NCBI GenBank assembly: GCA_024500155.1
Contig: CM044869.1
Location: forward strand, 50,981,898-51,045,897
Direction: 5' to 3'
DNA from: Chenopodium formosanum
Taxonomy: Eukaryota; Streptophyta; Magnoliopsida; Caryophyllales; Amaranthaceae
Length of the DNA: 64,000 nucleotides
The notes under the pieces were generated by a model that was given only the letters and a program-made list of their open reading frames with translations, was not told the DNA's origin and made no database searches. Positions 46,123 to 56,600 of the stretch are shown piece after piece (within the stretch, counting starts at the first letter, position 1; each line of letters begins with the position of its first letter). Position numbers and translations under genes: made by a program.

Positions 46123-46650
46123 TTTCAGCGGTTGTTACTTTAGTTATATTTGTAGAAGGGGTGTGTATTGGTTTGGATTTGATCAGGACAAACCTCGAGG
46201 CTTACATACTCAGCTTGGGTGGTTCGATTTTGATTCCGAGGAATTTAGCTTTGTGGATTTGCCTGATGCTCTTAAAAAAACAGGGCTCATCATTAAAATT
46301 ATTTTTGTCCTTGGTGAGTCGTCTATAGCAGTTTTCGGTATGTCTTCGGGTCGTACCTGTATATGGGTTATGGTCGATGAGGATGGTGGTGGTAAATCAC
46401 TAAATCATGGTGGCTGTGGTATAATGGAGATTCAAGTGTAAAAGCCTTTTGGTTTCTTGCAAGAAGTTTTCGTACGGGGGTTTTCAATGCTGAGAAGAAT
46501 ACATTTTTCGTATTTAATAAGCGGAGATTGTATTCTTATAATTATAAAAGTCACCACATACAACTTATGGGAAATTATTCAAATTATAATAATCATGGTC
46601 CTAGTAGATATTTAGACATTTTTAAGGAGAGTTTAGTACTGCATAAATGA

Positions 46651-46925
46651 GTGTTATGTTGCTTGTTCTTCATCTTTACTTTAAATAATGGTTCTGTAAT
46701 ACGAAATTGCTGAATGTTTAATATGGCTTAAATCTATTTCACTCTTAGTTTTCATACTAATGTTACTTCACCATTAGTTTGAAGTGTTATGTTGCTTGGT
46801 CTTCGTCTTTACTTTAAACAATGGTTCTGCCATACGAAATTGCTGTATTGGTTTAAATCTATTTCACCCTTTGGTTTCATACTAATGTTAGTTCACGGCT
46901 TAATGTGAAGTGTTTTGTTGCTTGT
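46651..46925. repeat. ~130-bp tandem duplication downstream of the F-box gene
   Basis: GTGTTATGTTGCTTG starts units at 46651 and 46784, with a third start (GTGTTTTGTTGCTTG) at 46910. Units share CTTTACTTTAAA-AATGGTTCTG and ATACGAAATTGCTG. It lies directly after the F-box stop codon, so it probably copies its 3' UTR. Confidence 0.8.
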
Positions 46926-47210
46926 TGACACACCGACATACCAAGAAGTGAACACTTTATTTGAGATCTCTAGTAATGGAAAATTATTGCCTGTGCTTAA
47001 GAGACTTAATAATGATTAAGTTATAGAGTAATCGAGATGAGAGGATTGAAAAGTACAGAAATTGGATGTGGAAAGACGCTAATTACACAGTAAGAAAATC
47101 TAATTGCATAGTCTCACATTTTATTAAAATCATAACTAGCACACCAATGTTCATATATTTGAATCACACACTAACAAATGACAATGAACGAAAGATTTAA
47201 ATCTCAGTTG
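46926..47210 (-). other. Distal 3' flank of K3
   Basis: Homologous to the flanks of K5 (63530-63790) and K1 (890-1080): ACTTTATTTGAGATCTCTAG and CACACCAATGTTCATAT. It contains AATAAA at 47125-47120. It is separated from the rest of the K3 flank (52055-52253) by Copia-4. Confidence 0.6.
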
Positions 47211-47587
47211 TGTAGGAGTTACACAATTTACGAATTGCTAACTCAAATAACAATAAGAGTATATGAAGGAGATACAAATATGGGTTACAACCCGGATAAC
47301 AAAAATGAACTTCTTCTCAATATATATATATATATATATATATATAGAAAATAAAACTCCTTTTATCTCCCCGCTCATTCTCTTAAACTTTATCCTTTTC
47401 TATTTCTCTTTCTGATGCTTCTACATATTACAATAAAACAAAAAACACATATATTTATAACATATTCTTTTCTAATAATTTAGAGGATGTAATTAACTTT
47501 AATTGTTAATCACCTCTTAAATTATCACATTCTAAAATTAGCATTCTAATAAAAGCTAGTTAAAGCTTGGAGTTTCAACATACCCCC

Positions 47588-50500
47588 TCAAACTTTAACT
47601 ATCATTCCAAGCATTTCTCTCATTTTTTTAAATGTATCAAGTGATAGAGGCTTTGTAAAAATATCTGCAACTTGCTCGGTAGTATTACAATACTTGAGCT
47701 CAATTGTTCCTTGTTTGACTTGATCACGTAGGAAATGAAATCGAGTATCAATATGTTTAGATCTCCCATGTTGAACTGGATTTTTCACAAGTTTTATTGC
47801 TGACACATTATCTACATAGGTCGTAGTTGGTCCTTCTTGAACATGTCCAATTTATTTCAGTTAATTCCTCAACCATAACCCTTCATAGAAGGCAAATGAA
47901 GATGCAATATATTCTGCTTCGCAACTTGACAATGCCACAACTGGTTGTTTTTTCGAACTCCAAGTGAAGGCAGTAGAACCCAAGTAGAAAGCATATCTAG
48001 TTGTACTTTTTCGTTCTTCTTGATCTCCGGCCCAGTCACTATCAGAATAGCCGTATAATGTTGCTTCATTTCCATAAGCATAAAACATTCCATATTCTAA
48101 GGTACCCTTTATATACCTTACTATTCTCTTTGTAGTACACCAATGTGACTCTTTTGGTGTTTCCATGTATCTGCTGACAAGTCCAACTCCATATACAATA
48201 TCTGGCCTTGTGATAGTTAAGTACCTTAGGCTTCCAACTAGACTCTTGTACAAAGTTGGATTAATTGATTTTCCTTCTCCAGCTTTCGTCATCTTTATTC
48301 CTGTTGCGATAGGAGTGCTCATGGGTTTACATAAATCCATCTTAAACTTTTCAAGAATCTCTTTTGCATATTTCTTTTGTGAAATGAAATTCCATTTTCA
48401 CTTTGTTCTACTTCTATCCCAAGAAAGTAATTCATCAGCCCACAGTCAGTCATTTCCAATTCTTTGAACATGGCCCTTTTGAAATCTTCGAACATACTTT
48501 CATTGTTCCCAGTGAATAGTAGATCATCAACATATAGGCTGACAACAAGAATATCATCACCCTTTTTCTTCACGTAGACAGCATGTTCATACAGGCATTT
48601 AGTAAAACCGTTTTTTATCAAATATCCATCAATGCGTGCATTCCATGCACGAGGAGCTTGTTTTAAACCATAAAGTGCTTTTTTCAAACGAAGCACTTTA
48701 TCTTCTTGTCCCTTGACAATAAAACCTTCTGGTTGTTCTACGTAAACTTCTTCTTCGAGAATGCCATTTAAGAATACAGATTTTACATCAAGCTGGTATA
48801 TCTTCCATTTATGATGTGCTGCAAGTGAAATCAACAATCTTACTGTATCTAATCGAGCTACGGGAGCACATACTTCATCATAATCAACTTTGTATTTTTG
48901 TTTGTAACCTTTTGCTACAAGTCTTGCCTTGTATATATCAATGTTTCTGTCAGCACCTCTCTTTATCTTATATACCCATTTTACACCAATAGCCTTATGG
49001 CCTTTTGGCAATGTAACGAGTTCCCATGTATTATTCTTCTCTATTGATCGAATTTCCTCTTTCATAGTTGATATCCATTCTTTTTCTCTAACAGCTTCTT
49101 CAAAATTAATCGGTTCATGATCTGCATACAGGTAAAATAAATCAACTTCTTCAACTTTAGTTGTATTCTCATAGATATCTCTTAAGCTTCTCATCTTAAG
49201 AGGTGTTTTTGATGATGAATTTGATCCTTCAGTTGATGGTGACGATGATGAATCATTATTATTTTGTGGAGTGTTTGGTGGAGTTTGTTCATAACTCTTC
49301 TCCTTAACATCATCATACTCTTCAAACACAATTTTCTCTTTCTCTTTTTCATGGTCATCCCATTTCCAAGATTCTCCTTCGCTGAATATTACATCCCTAC
49401 TCTCAATCAACTTTCCAGTGATTGGATTATATAATTTGTAAGCTTTACACTGTGAACTTTACCCAATGAAGATACATTTTTTACCACGATCATCCAACTT
49501 CTTTCTATTTGCTTCAGGTATTTGAGCATAGGCAATGCACCCAAATACTCTCAAATGTTCAACATTTGGCTTTTCACCACTCCATGCTTCTTGTGGAGTC
49601 ATATTTTTCACACTTTTCGTTGGACAACGATTAAGAATATAAGTTGTCCAGGCAATAACTTCGGCCCAGAATTGCTTCGGCAATCCCCTTTCTTTTAAGA
49701 TGCTTCGTGTCATGTCTAGAATTGTTCGATTCTTCCTCTCGGCAATTCCATTTTGTTGAGGTGTATAGGAGGCTGTGAATTGTTGCCGAATTCCAGTAGC
49801 TTTGCAATAATTTTTGAATATATTTGATCTATATTCACCCCCTCGATCTAATCTCAGGTTTTTCAGCTTATATCCACTTTCGAGCTCGACCCAAGCTTTG
49901 AATTGCATAAATGTATCAAATGCAGTTAATTTCTCCTTCAACATATACACCCACAATTTCCTGCTATAATCATCAATGAAGGTAATAAAATAACGATTAC
50001 CTCCCAAAGATACTGGTTCCAGTGGTCCACAAATATCTGTGTGTACCAATTCTAATGGTGCTTTCGCTCTCCATGATAACCCCTTATGAAATGGAAGTCT
50101 AGCTTGCTTTCCAGCCGTGCATATTTCACAAACTTGTTTAGGATCTTCAATGGTAGGCAAGCCATGCACCATGTTCTCCGATTGTAAAATTTTTAGGCCA
50201 TTGAAATGCAAATGCCCAAAACGTTTATGCCATTTCCATGACTCGTTCTCGATAACACCATAGAAGCACTTTTGTACCTCAGTGTTAAGTTGCAGCGAAA
50301 ACATGCGATTCTTCACCATTTTTGATTGAGCAATAAGTCTTCCACTTTTATCTTTAAGTTGAAGATTATCACCCTCCATATGAACAATATATCCTTTTTC
50401 AAGTAGTTGCCCAATACTAAGGATATTACTTTTCATATTAGGCACGTAATAAACATTTGAAATGAATTCTTCATTTCCATTATTCTGAAATATTCGTATT

Positions 50501-50936
50501 TTTCCTTTACCTTTAACTTTTAGTTTGGATGAATCTCCCAAACTTACATTACCTTGAACCTTCTCATCCAGGTCAATAAAATATTCTTTTCTGCCACACA
50601 TGTGGTTGCTCGCACCAGAATCGAAAAACCACACGTCTTGTTGATTACTAGCCTCTTCATGCGCTAGCAACAATGTAGGACTTTCCTCATTGTTTTTGGA
50701 TGATTCAACGAAATTTAAATGATTTCCCTGGTCCTGTTGCTCCAACATTCAAATGCATAATGTCCATATTTTTGACAATTATAGCATTGAATGTATTTTC
50801 CCTTGCCACGTTCGTTGAAACTTCTTCCTCCTCTGTTTGACCCTCTTCCACGGCCAAAACTCCTCTCATTATTTTGGTTACGAGGTTGGTAGTTACCACG
50901 ACCTCTACCGCCTCGTCTCAAAAATTGCCTCGTCAA
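47588..50936 (-). pseudogene. Copia-4 zinc knuckle and pol, broken
   Basis: Zinc knuckle IQCYNCQKYGHYAFECW (about 50800). Protease VWFFDSGASNHMCGRKEYF (about 50620). GAG-pre-integrase WKWHKRFGHLHFNGLKILQS (about 50220). Integrase DICGPLEPVSLGGNRYFITF, LRLDRGGEY and YTPQQNGIAERKNR. RT WVYKIKRGADRNIDIYKARL, YQLDVKSVFLNGILEEEVYV, SLYVDDLLFTGNN. RNase H YSDSDWAGDQEERKSTTRYA, ALSSCEAEYIA, KHIDTRFHFLRDQV. Frameshifts or stops fall near 50740, 49455, 48330 and 47830. Long open segments remain, so decay is moderate. Confidence 0.88.
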
Positions 50937-51054
50937 TTTCCTCCTCTTTGTTCATTTGATGAAAATCTTGATTCAAGTGCTTGTTCAGTTACAGCCGGTC
51001 CATCATTCTTCAGAATTCTTTGTTCATGCACCTGAAGTGATCCCATGAGCTCTT

Positions 51055-51648
51055 CTATTGATAATGTATCAATATCTTTTGATTCTTCAATCGTTGGTAA
51101 TACATGATTAAATTTTTTGTTGCATGATCGAAGAATTTTCTCAACAATTTTCTTATCTTCAATTTTTTTTCTCCATTTTGTTTTTGTTGGGTTACATTTG
51201 TAAGAAGCCGAGAAAAATAATTAGAAATGGTCTCAGTTTCTGTCATTTTTATTTCTTCGAATTCACCTCGTAGGGCTTGTAGACGGATTTTTCTAACCCT
51301 CTCGGCACCTTTAAATATTGTTGCAAGCGTGTCCGAAGCTTCTTTGCTTGTGGTTGAATTTGAAATCTTCACAAATGTCTCACGGTCTAAACCTGCATAG
51401 ATCAAAAATAATGCCCTTTGATCTTTCTTCTGATTTTCCTTCAATTCTTCTTTTTGTTCATTAGTTAACGAAACCTTTGTTACATCAGATGGTTTTTCAA
51501 AATCATCACTTACAACGTCCCATAAATCTCGGGAGCCAAACAACGCTTTCATTTTGATACACCAATCTTCATATTGGTCTTTAGACAATTGGGGTACTTG
51601 TGGTTGAACAAAGTTTGTAGACATCTTATGGTATTGATATTGAAACAA
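51055..51648 (-). pseudogene. Copia-4 gag, frameshifted near its end
   Basis: 197 residues: MSTNFVQPQVPQLSKDQYED, WCIKMKALFGSRDLWDVV, then a UBN2-type core (RALFLIYAGLDRETFVKISN, LRGEFEEIKMTETETISNYF). The open frame stops at 51055 after a change of frame near 51160, and the zinc knuckle continues in other frames to 50715. Structural protein of the particle. Confidence 0.8.
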
Positions 51649-51776
51649 TAACGTGGCTCTGATACCAAGTGTAGGAGTTACACAATTTACGAATTGCTAA
51701 CTCAAATAACAATAAGAGTATATGAAGGAGATACAAATATGGGTTACAACCCGGATAATAAAAATGAACTTCTTCT

Positions 51777-51820
<44 letters not shown>

Positions 51821-52253
51821 AATAAAACTCCTTTTATCTCCCTGCTCATTCTCTTAAACTTTATCCTTTTCTATTTCTCTTTCTTATGCTTCTACATATT
51901 ACAATGAAACAAAAAACACATATTTATAACATATTCTTTGCTAATAATTCAGAGGATGTAATTAACTTTAATTGTTAACCACCTCTTAAATTATCACATT
52001 CTAAAATTAGCATTCTAATAAAAGCTAGTTAAAGTTTGGAGTTTCAACAAGTTGGACCTAAAACTGAGAAATCATACTTATTGAAACACTATCACCAAAT
52101 ACCTAGAATAATTAGTTAGAAAATTTCTGTACTATGACAATAACCAAAGTCTAATTTGTACTAAAGATATAACAGCCTTCTGATGCAACTACATACTCTG
52201 CCTTCCTGTTGCCACTTCCCTTATAACTACTTCGATCAGACCATTCAGACGAT

Positions 52254-53588
52254 TCACCTTGCGAGTGTTTCTGGATTTGCCAGACCCACTGCATTAGCTG
52301 TCAGTCGGGCCTCTTCATCATCAGATGTGCCGATGTTAGGCAAGACAGGCATTCCCTCTTCATCAGCAGATGTATTGATGTCAGGCAAGACAGGCATTTC
52401 CTCTTCAACATCATCAGATGCATCGATATCAGGCAACACAGGCATTCCATGCTGCTGCTGTTGCTGATCCTGCTGCGCGTCTTGGTTCTGTTGGACCTCT
52501 TCATCAGATGCAGCTGCATTATTGTCATCAGGCATTCCATGCTGATGTTGTTGCTGATCTTGTTGCGCGTCTTGGTTGTGTGGCATTATGATTGGGGGAG
52601 CACCTGTCTGATGATTCACAATAGTTCTCTCAGTAGATGAAATCCGAAGAGATGAAACACTGTCAAAGATTAAAACAATGTTACTGTCACTGCCCTCATT
52701 GCTATCATATTCAGCCACAAGTTTTGCTATCGTATTCACGCCCTCTGTTGATTTCCCTAGCAGACGGCAGAAGCAATACATCCCTCTGATCATCTACAGG
52801 AACACTCACATTCGGATCACTCGGTGCAAGAAACGGATCATTCAAGAGATCAGTTACAGTAGTCACAACAGTTGTAGGAATCAGACACCTCCGAATGAAC
52901 TTCTTAAGCTGCTGATCTTTCACTCTTTTTAGTTCAGCAGGCATTCCACGTGAATCAACCGGTCTCCTCTGTACATCTTCCTTAGTCAACATCTGTAACA
53001 CGGTCATCCCAAAATAGTATATCTCAGACCGCAAAATATAAAAAAGATCAGCACTAGCATCAGGAGTAAGTGGTGTTTCCCAACCCATAGACGCGGCTTC
53101 ACTCAGATCTCCTATCTTAACTGAACCTGTTTCTCCAACAACAATGTCTTCACACCTGATACTATGATGAATAATCGCCGGACTTCGTTCGTGAAGATAA
53201 TGTAACCCTTCAAGAATCTGTCGACACCAAATCTTGATTGTAGGCAATGCAGTACTGATCAAAAACAAGCGATTATTCCTGATAAAAACTCTCAAATTAC
53301 AAGAATATAACTGAGTAATCATGTCAACCGTGTTCGAGTTTGGATCAACCCAAGAATCGTAGCATTTCAGTATACTAGAATGGTCAGATCCATCAAATCT
53401 TGAGCTTCATCCATCAAACCATCATAATTTTCCTCTGTTATATTCTTCTTAATCCAAGCAATAACTCTGTTATTAACGCTGTCTAACCCCTGGTAAACCA
53501 CTTTTGATACGTCTTCTTCAATGGTGTTATCGTACTTTGTGTATTGCCTTATCGTACCATCGTCTCCATGTGAACTCGAAGCCACCAT
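52254..53588 (-). pseudogene. K3: WNK-like kinase with two frameshifts and a repeat-rich tail
   Basis: ATG at 53588 (MVASSSHGDDGTIRQYTKYD). The first frameshift, near 53395, precedes SDHSSILKCYDSWVD. The middle frame 53322-52711 covers MITQLYSCNLRVF and the catalytic loop IIHHSIRCEDIVVG, where Asp and Asn of HRD/DLKxxN are both lost, then VKIGDLSEAAS and RSEIYYFGMTVLQML. A second frameshift near 52760 returns to the first frame. The tail 52793-52254 has VLIFDSVSSLRISS, shared with K2, then Gln-rich and Met-Pro-Val repeats. A catalytically dead member independent of the frameshifts. Copia-4 and Copia-3 sit in its two flanks. Confidence 0.85.
52309..52590. repeat. Two tandem repeat types in the tail of K3
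   Basis: On the minus strand, two ~30-residue units (NQDAQQDQQQHQHGMPDDNN and NQDAQQDQQQQQHGMPVLPD) are followed by three of 15-16 residues: MPVLPDIDASDDVEEE, MPVLPDINTSADEEG and MPVLPNIGTSDDEEA. The DNA string GGCATTCC marks unit starts about 45 and 48 bp apart. Acidic and Gln-rich, unlike the Ala/Asn/Ser repeats of K1. Confidence 0.85.
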
Positions 53589-53613
53589 TACTAGTTAATA
53601 ACAACAGCAAAAC

Positions 53614-56600
53614 TGTTGAGATAATATTTTGGAAGATAATATTTTAGGAAATATTGTTAGCTATCTTTATGTAAATATTTGATTTGATATTGTTCCTAAG
53701 ATAATTAGGAATATTTTATTGTAACCTATATATGTACTTGTGGTGATATAATGAAATCTTGAGGAATTGAGTTAATTTGACATGGTATACAGAGCCGAGG
53801 TTTAGGTATCCAAATTTTTTTTTTCAATTAACTACAATTGGTGATGGCGAAGGAAGACAGTAATGTTCCGCCACCACCACCCCCTGTTGATCTAGACTAT
53901 CATCTGGGATCGAGTGATCATCCCGGAATTATTATTACCCCAATTAAGCTACGTGGAGAGAATTATGACGAGTGGGCGAAGGCTATGCGTCGTGCTTTGA
54001 TTGCGAAGTGGAAGTATGGGTTTGTGGATGGCTCGTTGAAGGAGCCTGCTGCCGATTCTCCGCAGAGGAAGCACTGGATAGCAGTCAACTCCATGCTTGT
54101 TTCCTGGGTTAGTAACACGTTGGATGAATCATTGCGTTCCACCGTTGGAGATTATGACTACGTGCGTGAATTATGGGTACACTTACAGCAGAGATACTGC
54201 GTTGTAAGTGGTACTAGAGTGTGTCAATTGAAGAATTCTTTGGGTGAGTGCAAGCAAACATCCACGGAGTCTGTGACGGAATATTTTGGTCGATTATCCA
54301 AAATATGGACAGAGCTGCTGCAATATTCTAGAGTTCCGAAGTGTTCTTGTGGGCAGTGTACGTGCAATATTGCCAAGCAAGTAGGTGATATTCGAGAAGA
54401 AGATTACTTACATTATTTCTTGATTGGCCTAGATGATCCGTATGAGGCAATCCGGGCTCAATTTTTGGCGCAAACACCCTTGCCTCATGTGGATAGTGCG
54501 TACCAAGCAGTGATAAATACAGAGAGACTTCGCTCTAAGGATGGAAAGCCGAAGGACAATGTTATGGCATTTAAAGTAGACTCACGAGCTAAGGCGAGCT
54601 CGGGTGAAGGTGAAAGACCCTTTTGTACCCACTGCAATCGGGAAGGTCATGATAAAGAGAGTTGTTATCAATTGATTGGTTTTCCCGAATGGTGGGATGA
54701 AAATCGCAGGGGAGGTAGAGGCCGCGGTCGAGGTGGTCGTGGGGGAAGCAAAGGAAGTCGTGGTGCTAATGGGGGCCGAAATTCTGCTTCTCAGAGTACT
54801 ACACATAGGGCGAATGCTGTACAAGGGGGAGTGAATAGTGCAGCGGGCAGCAATCAATCTTCCTCTACGCAAGGTCTTGCGGGTGTGACATCTGACCAAG
54901 CTCAACAAATCATTGAATTGTTGAGTAATAAATCTAAGTCTCGCTTAGAAGGTAAGACAAAAGTCCCGTGGATCGTAGATACCGGAGCCTCTAATCATGT
55001 AACGAATGATTTGTCTCTTATGAGGAACATTAAAACAATTCAAAATTGTCCGGTAGGATTACCGGATGGTCAAACGGTGAATGCGAATCAATTGGGTTCG
55101 GTTACACTAGAGGGTGGTCTTGTTATTGATAATGTTTTATTTGTACCAAATTTGAATTGTAACTTAATTTCTGTTACTCAATTAAGTGATGAGTCAAGAT
55201 GTACAATACAATTTACTAACAAAATTTGTGTTATTCAGGACCAGTCGACGAGGATGGTGATTGGCGTGGGTGAACGAGAAAACGAACTTTATTTTTTCCG
55301 AGGCGTGCCGCAAGTGAAGGTGCTAGCAGTGGATTGTGTGGTAGATCTTTGGCATCAACGCATGGGTCATCCGTCGGAGAAAGTTTTGAGGTTACTTCCG
55401 CCTGTGAGTAACTCAATTAGAAAGAATAATAATGTGTGTGATGTATGCCCTCGTGCAAAACAATCTAGAGATAGTTTTCCTATTAGTGAAAATAAAGCTA
55501 GTGATTTGTTTGATTTAGTTCATATAGACTTGTGGGGGTCTTACAAAGTTCCCTCGTCGTGTGGTGCTAAGTATTTTTTGACAATAGTAGATGATTATTC
55601 TAGGGGTGTTTGGATTTATTTGATTAGCAATAAAACTGAAGTTGAATTTCATTTTCTCAATTTTATTGCCTTAATAAAACGTCAATTTAATAGAGATATA
55701 AAAGTGGTTCGGAGTGATAATGGAACGGAATTTAATCATCTTAAAGAATATTTTGTCAAACACGGGATTATTTTTGAGTCTTCATGTGTGGGTACCCCTC
55801 AACAAAATGGGAGAGTGGAGAGAAAACACCAACATATTTTGAATGTGGCACGGGCATTGAGATTTCAAGGTGGATTACCGATTAAATTTTGGGGGGAGTG
55901 TGCTTTGACGGCTTGTTATTTGATTAATCGTACTCCGAGTCCTATACTTGGGAATAAAACTCCATATGAAATGTTGTTTGGTAAAACCCCCTCTTATGAG
56001 TCGATTCGTGTATTTGGATGCTTGTGTTATGCACATAATCAGAGAAGTACAGGAGATAAATTTGAGTCTCGAAGTCGGAAATGTATTTTTCTTGGGTACC
56101 CTTTTGGAAAGAAGGGGTGGCAATTGTTTGATTTGGAAACTCGGGAGTACTTTGTGTCTAGGGACGTAAAATTTCATGAGCACACTTTTCCTTATGTTGA
56201 ACACATGAATGAGCCTTTGAAGTCACAATTAGAAGTGGAGATGTTGGGTGTAGACAGTGGTGATGAGTTTGAGCAGTGGAATATGGGTGAGTATGTGGAA
56301 TTTCAGGAGGCCGAGAGGGATGAAGCACCTGTTGGGGCTCCATTGAGCGATGGTAGCTCACGGCCTCAGCAGCAGCACTCTACTGGCTGGCCCGCTGGTT
56401 CATCATCGGGTGCTGGCCGAGACACGCAGCAGGGTAGCCCAGCAGGAGGTGTGAGAGTGCGAGAGCAGGGCACCCCTGTATCGAGTGCTAGGCGTGAGCA
56501 GAGCCAGCAGTAACACGGTGCAGAGGCTGGACACCAACAGCAGCTCGGTGCAGGGGCAGGGCGTACTCAGGCAGATCAGTCCGCAGCTAAGTTGCGGGGA

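Larger units (their letters stand above)
44759..46650 (+). pseudogene. F-box protein gene with two transposon insertions and a late frameshift
   Basis: Start ATG 44759 (MVDELPTDLWTQILARLPVK), an N-terminal F-box (ILIRLRCVCKSWCSLIDSSD). An F-box-associated beta-propeller-like domain follows (YGLILILFFEILYNPCIRKL, SIAIYSLNDRLWRIKDRSDA, GVYWFGFDQ, LGWFDFDSEEFSFVDLPDAL). It is interrupted by a Stowaway MITE (44985-45250) and a Helitron (45629-46122). Removing each with one TSD copy, or at the A|T site, leaves the frame intact. A frameshift around 46395-46415 then moves the last part (AEKNTFFVFNKRRLYSYNYK to LVLHK) into another frame, ending at TGA 46648-46650. The former length is about 375 residues, usual for this family. 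The product would have been the substrate-binding part of an SCF ubiquitin ligase. Confidence 0.85.
47211..52049 (-). mobile_element. Copia-4 LTR retrotransposon in the 3' flank of K3
   Basis: LTRs at 47211-47580 (370 bp) and 51670-52049 (380 bp), beginning TGTAGGAGTTACAC and ending GGAGTTTCAACA. The TSD is AGTTG (47206-47210, 52050-52054). They differ at about eight bases plus a longer (TA)n run in the right copy (51780-51818) than in the left (47321-47345). PBS on the minus strand: TTGGTATCAGAGCCAC. Polypurine tract: GTTTGAGGGGGTA. Domain order is Copia. Confidence 0.93.

Noticed and set aside
53367..53588. A separate 73-residue gene upstream of K3
   Set aside because: It is the N-terminus of K3 before a one-base frameshift; the next frame continues the same kinase alignment.
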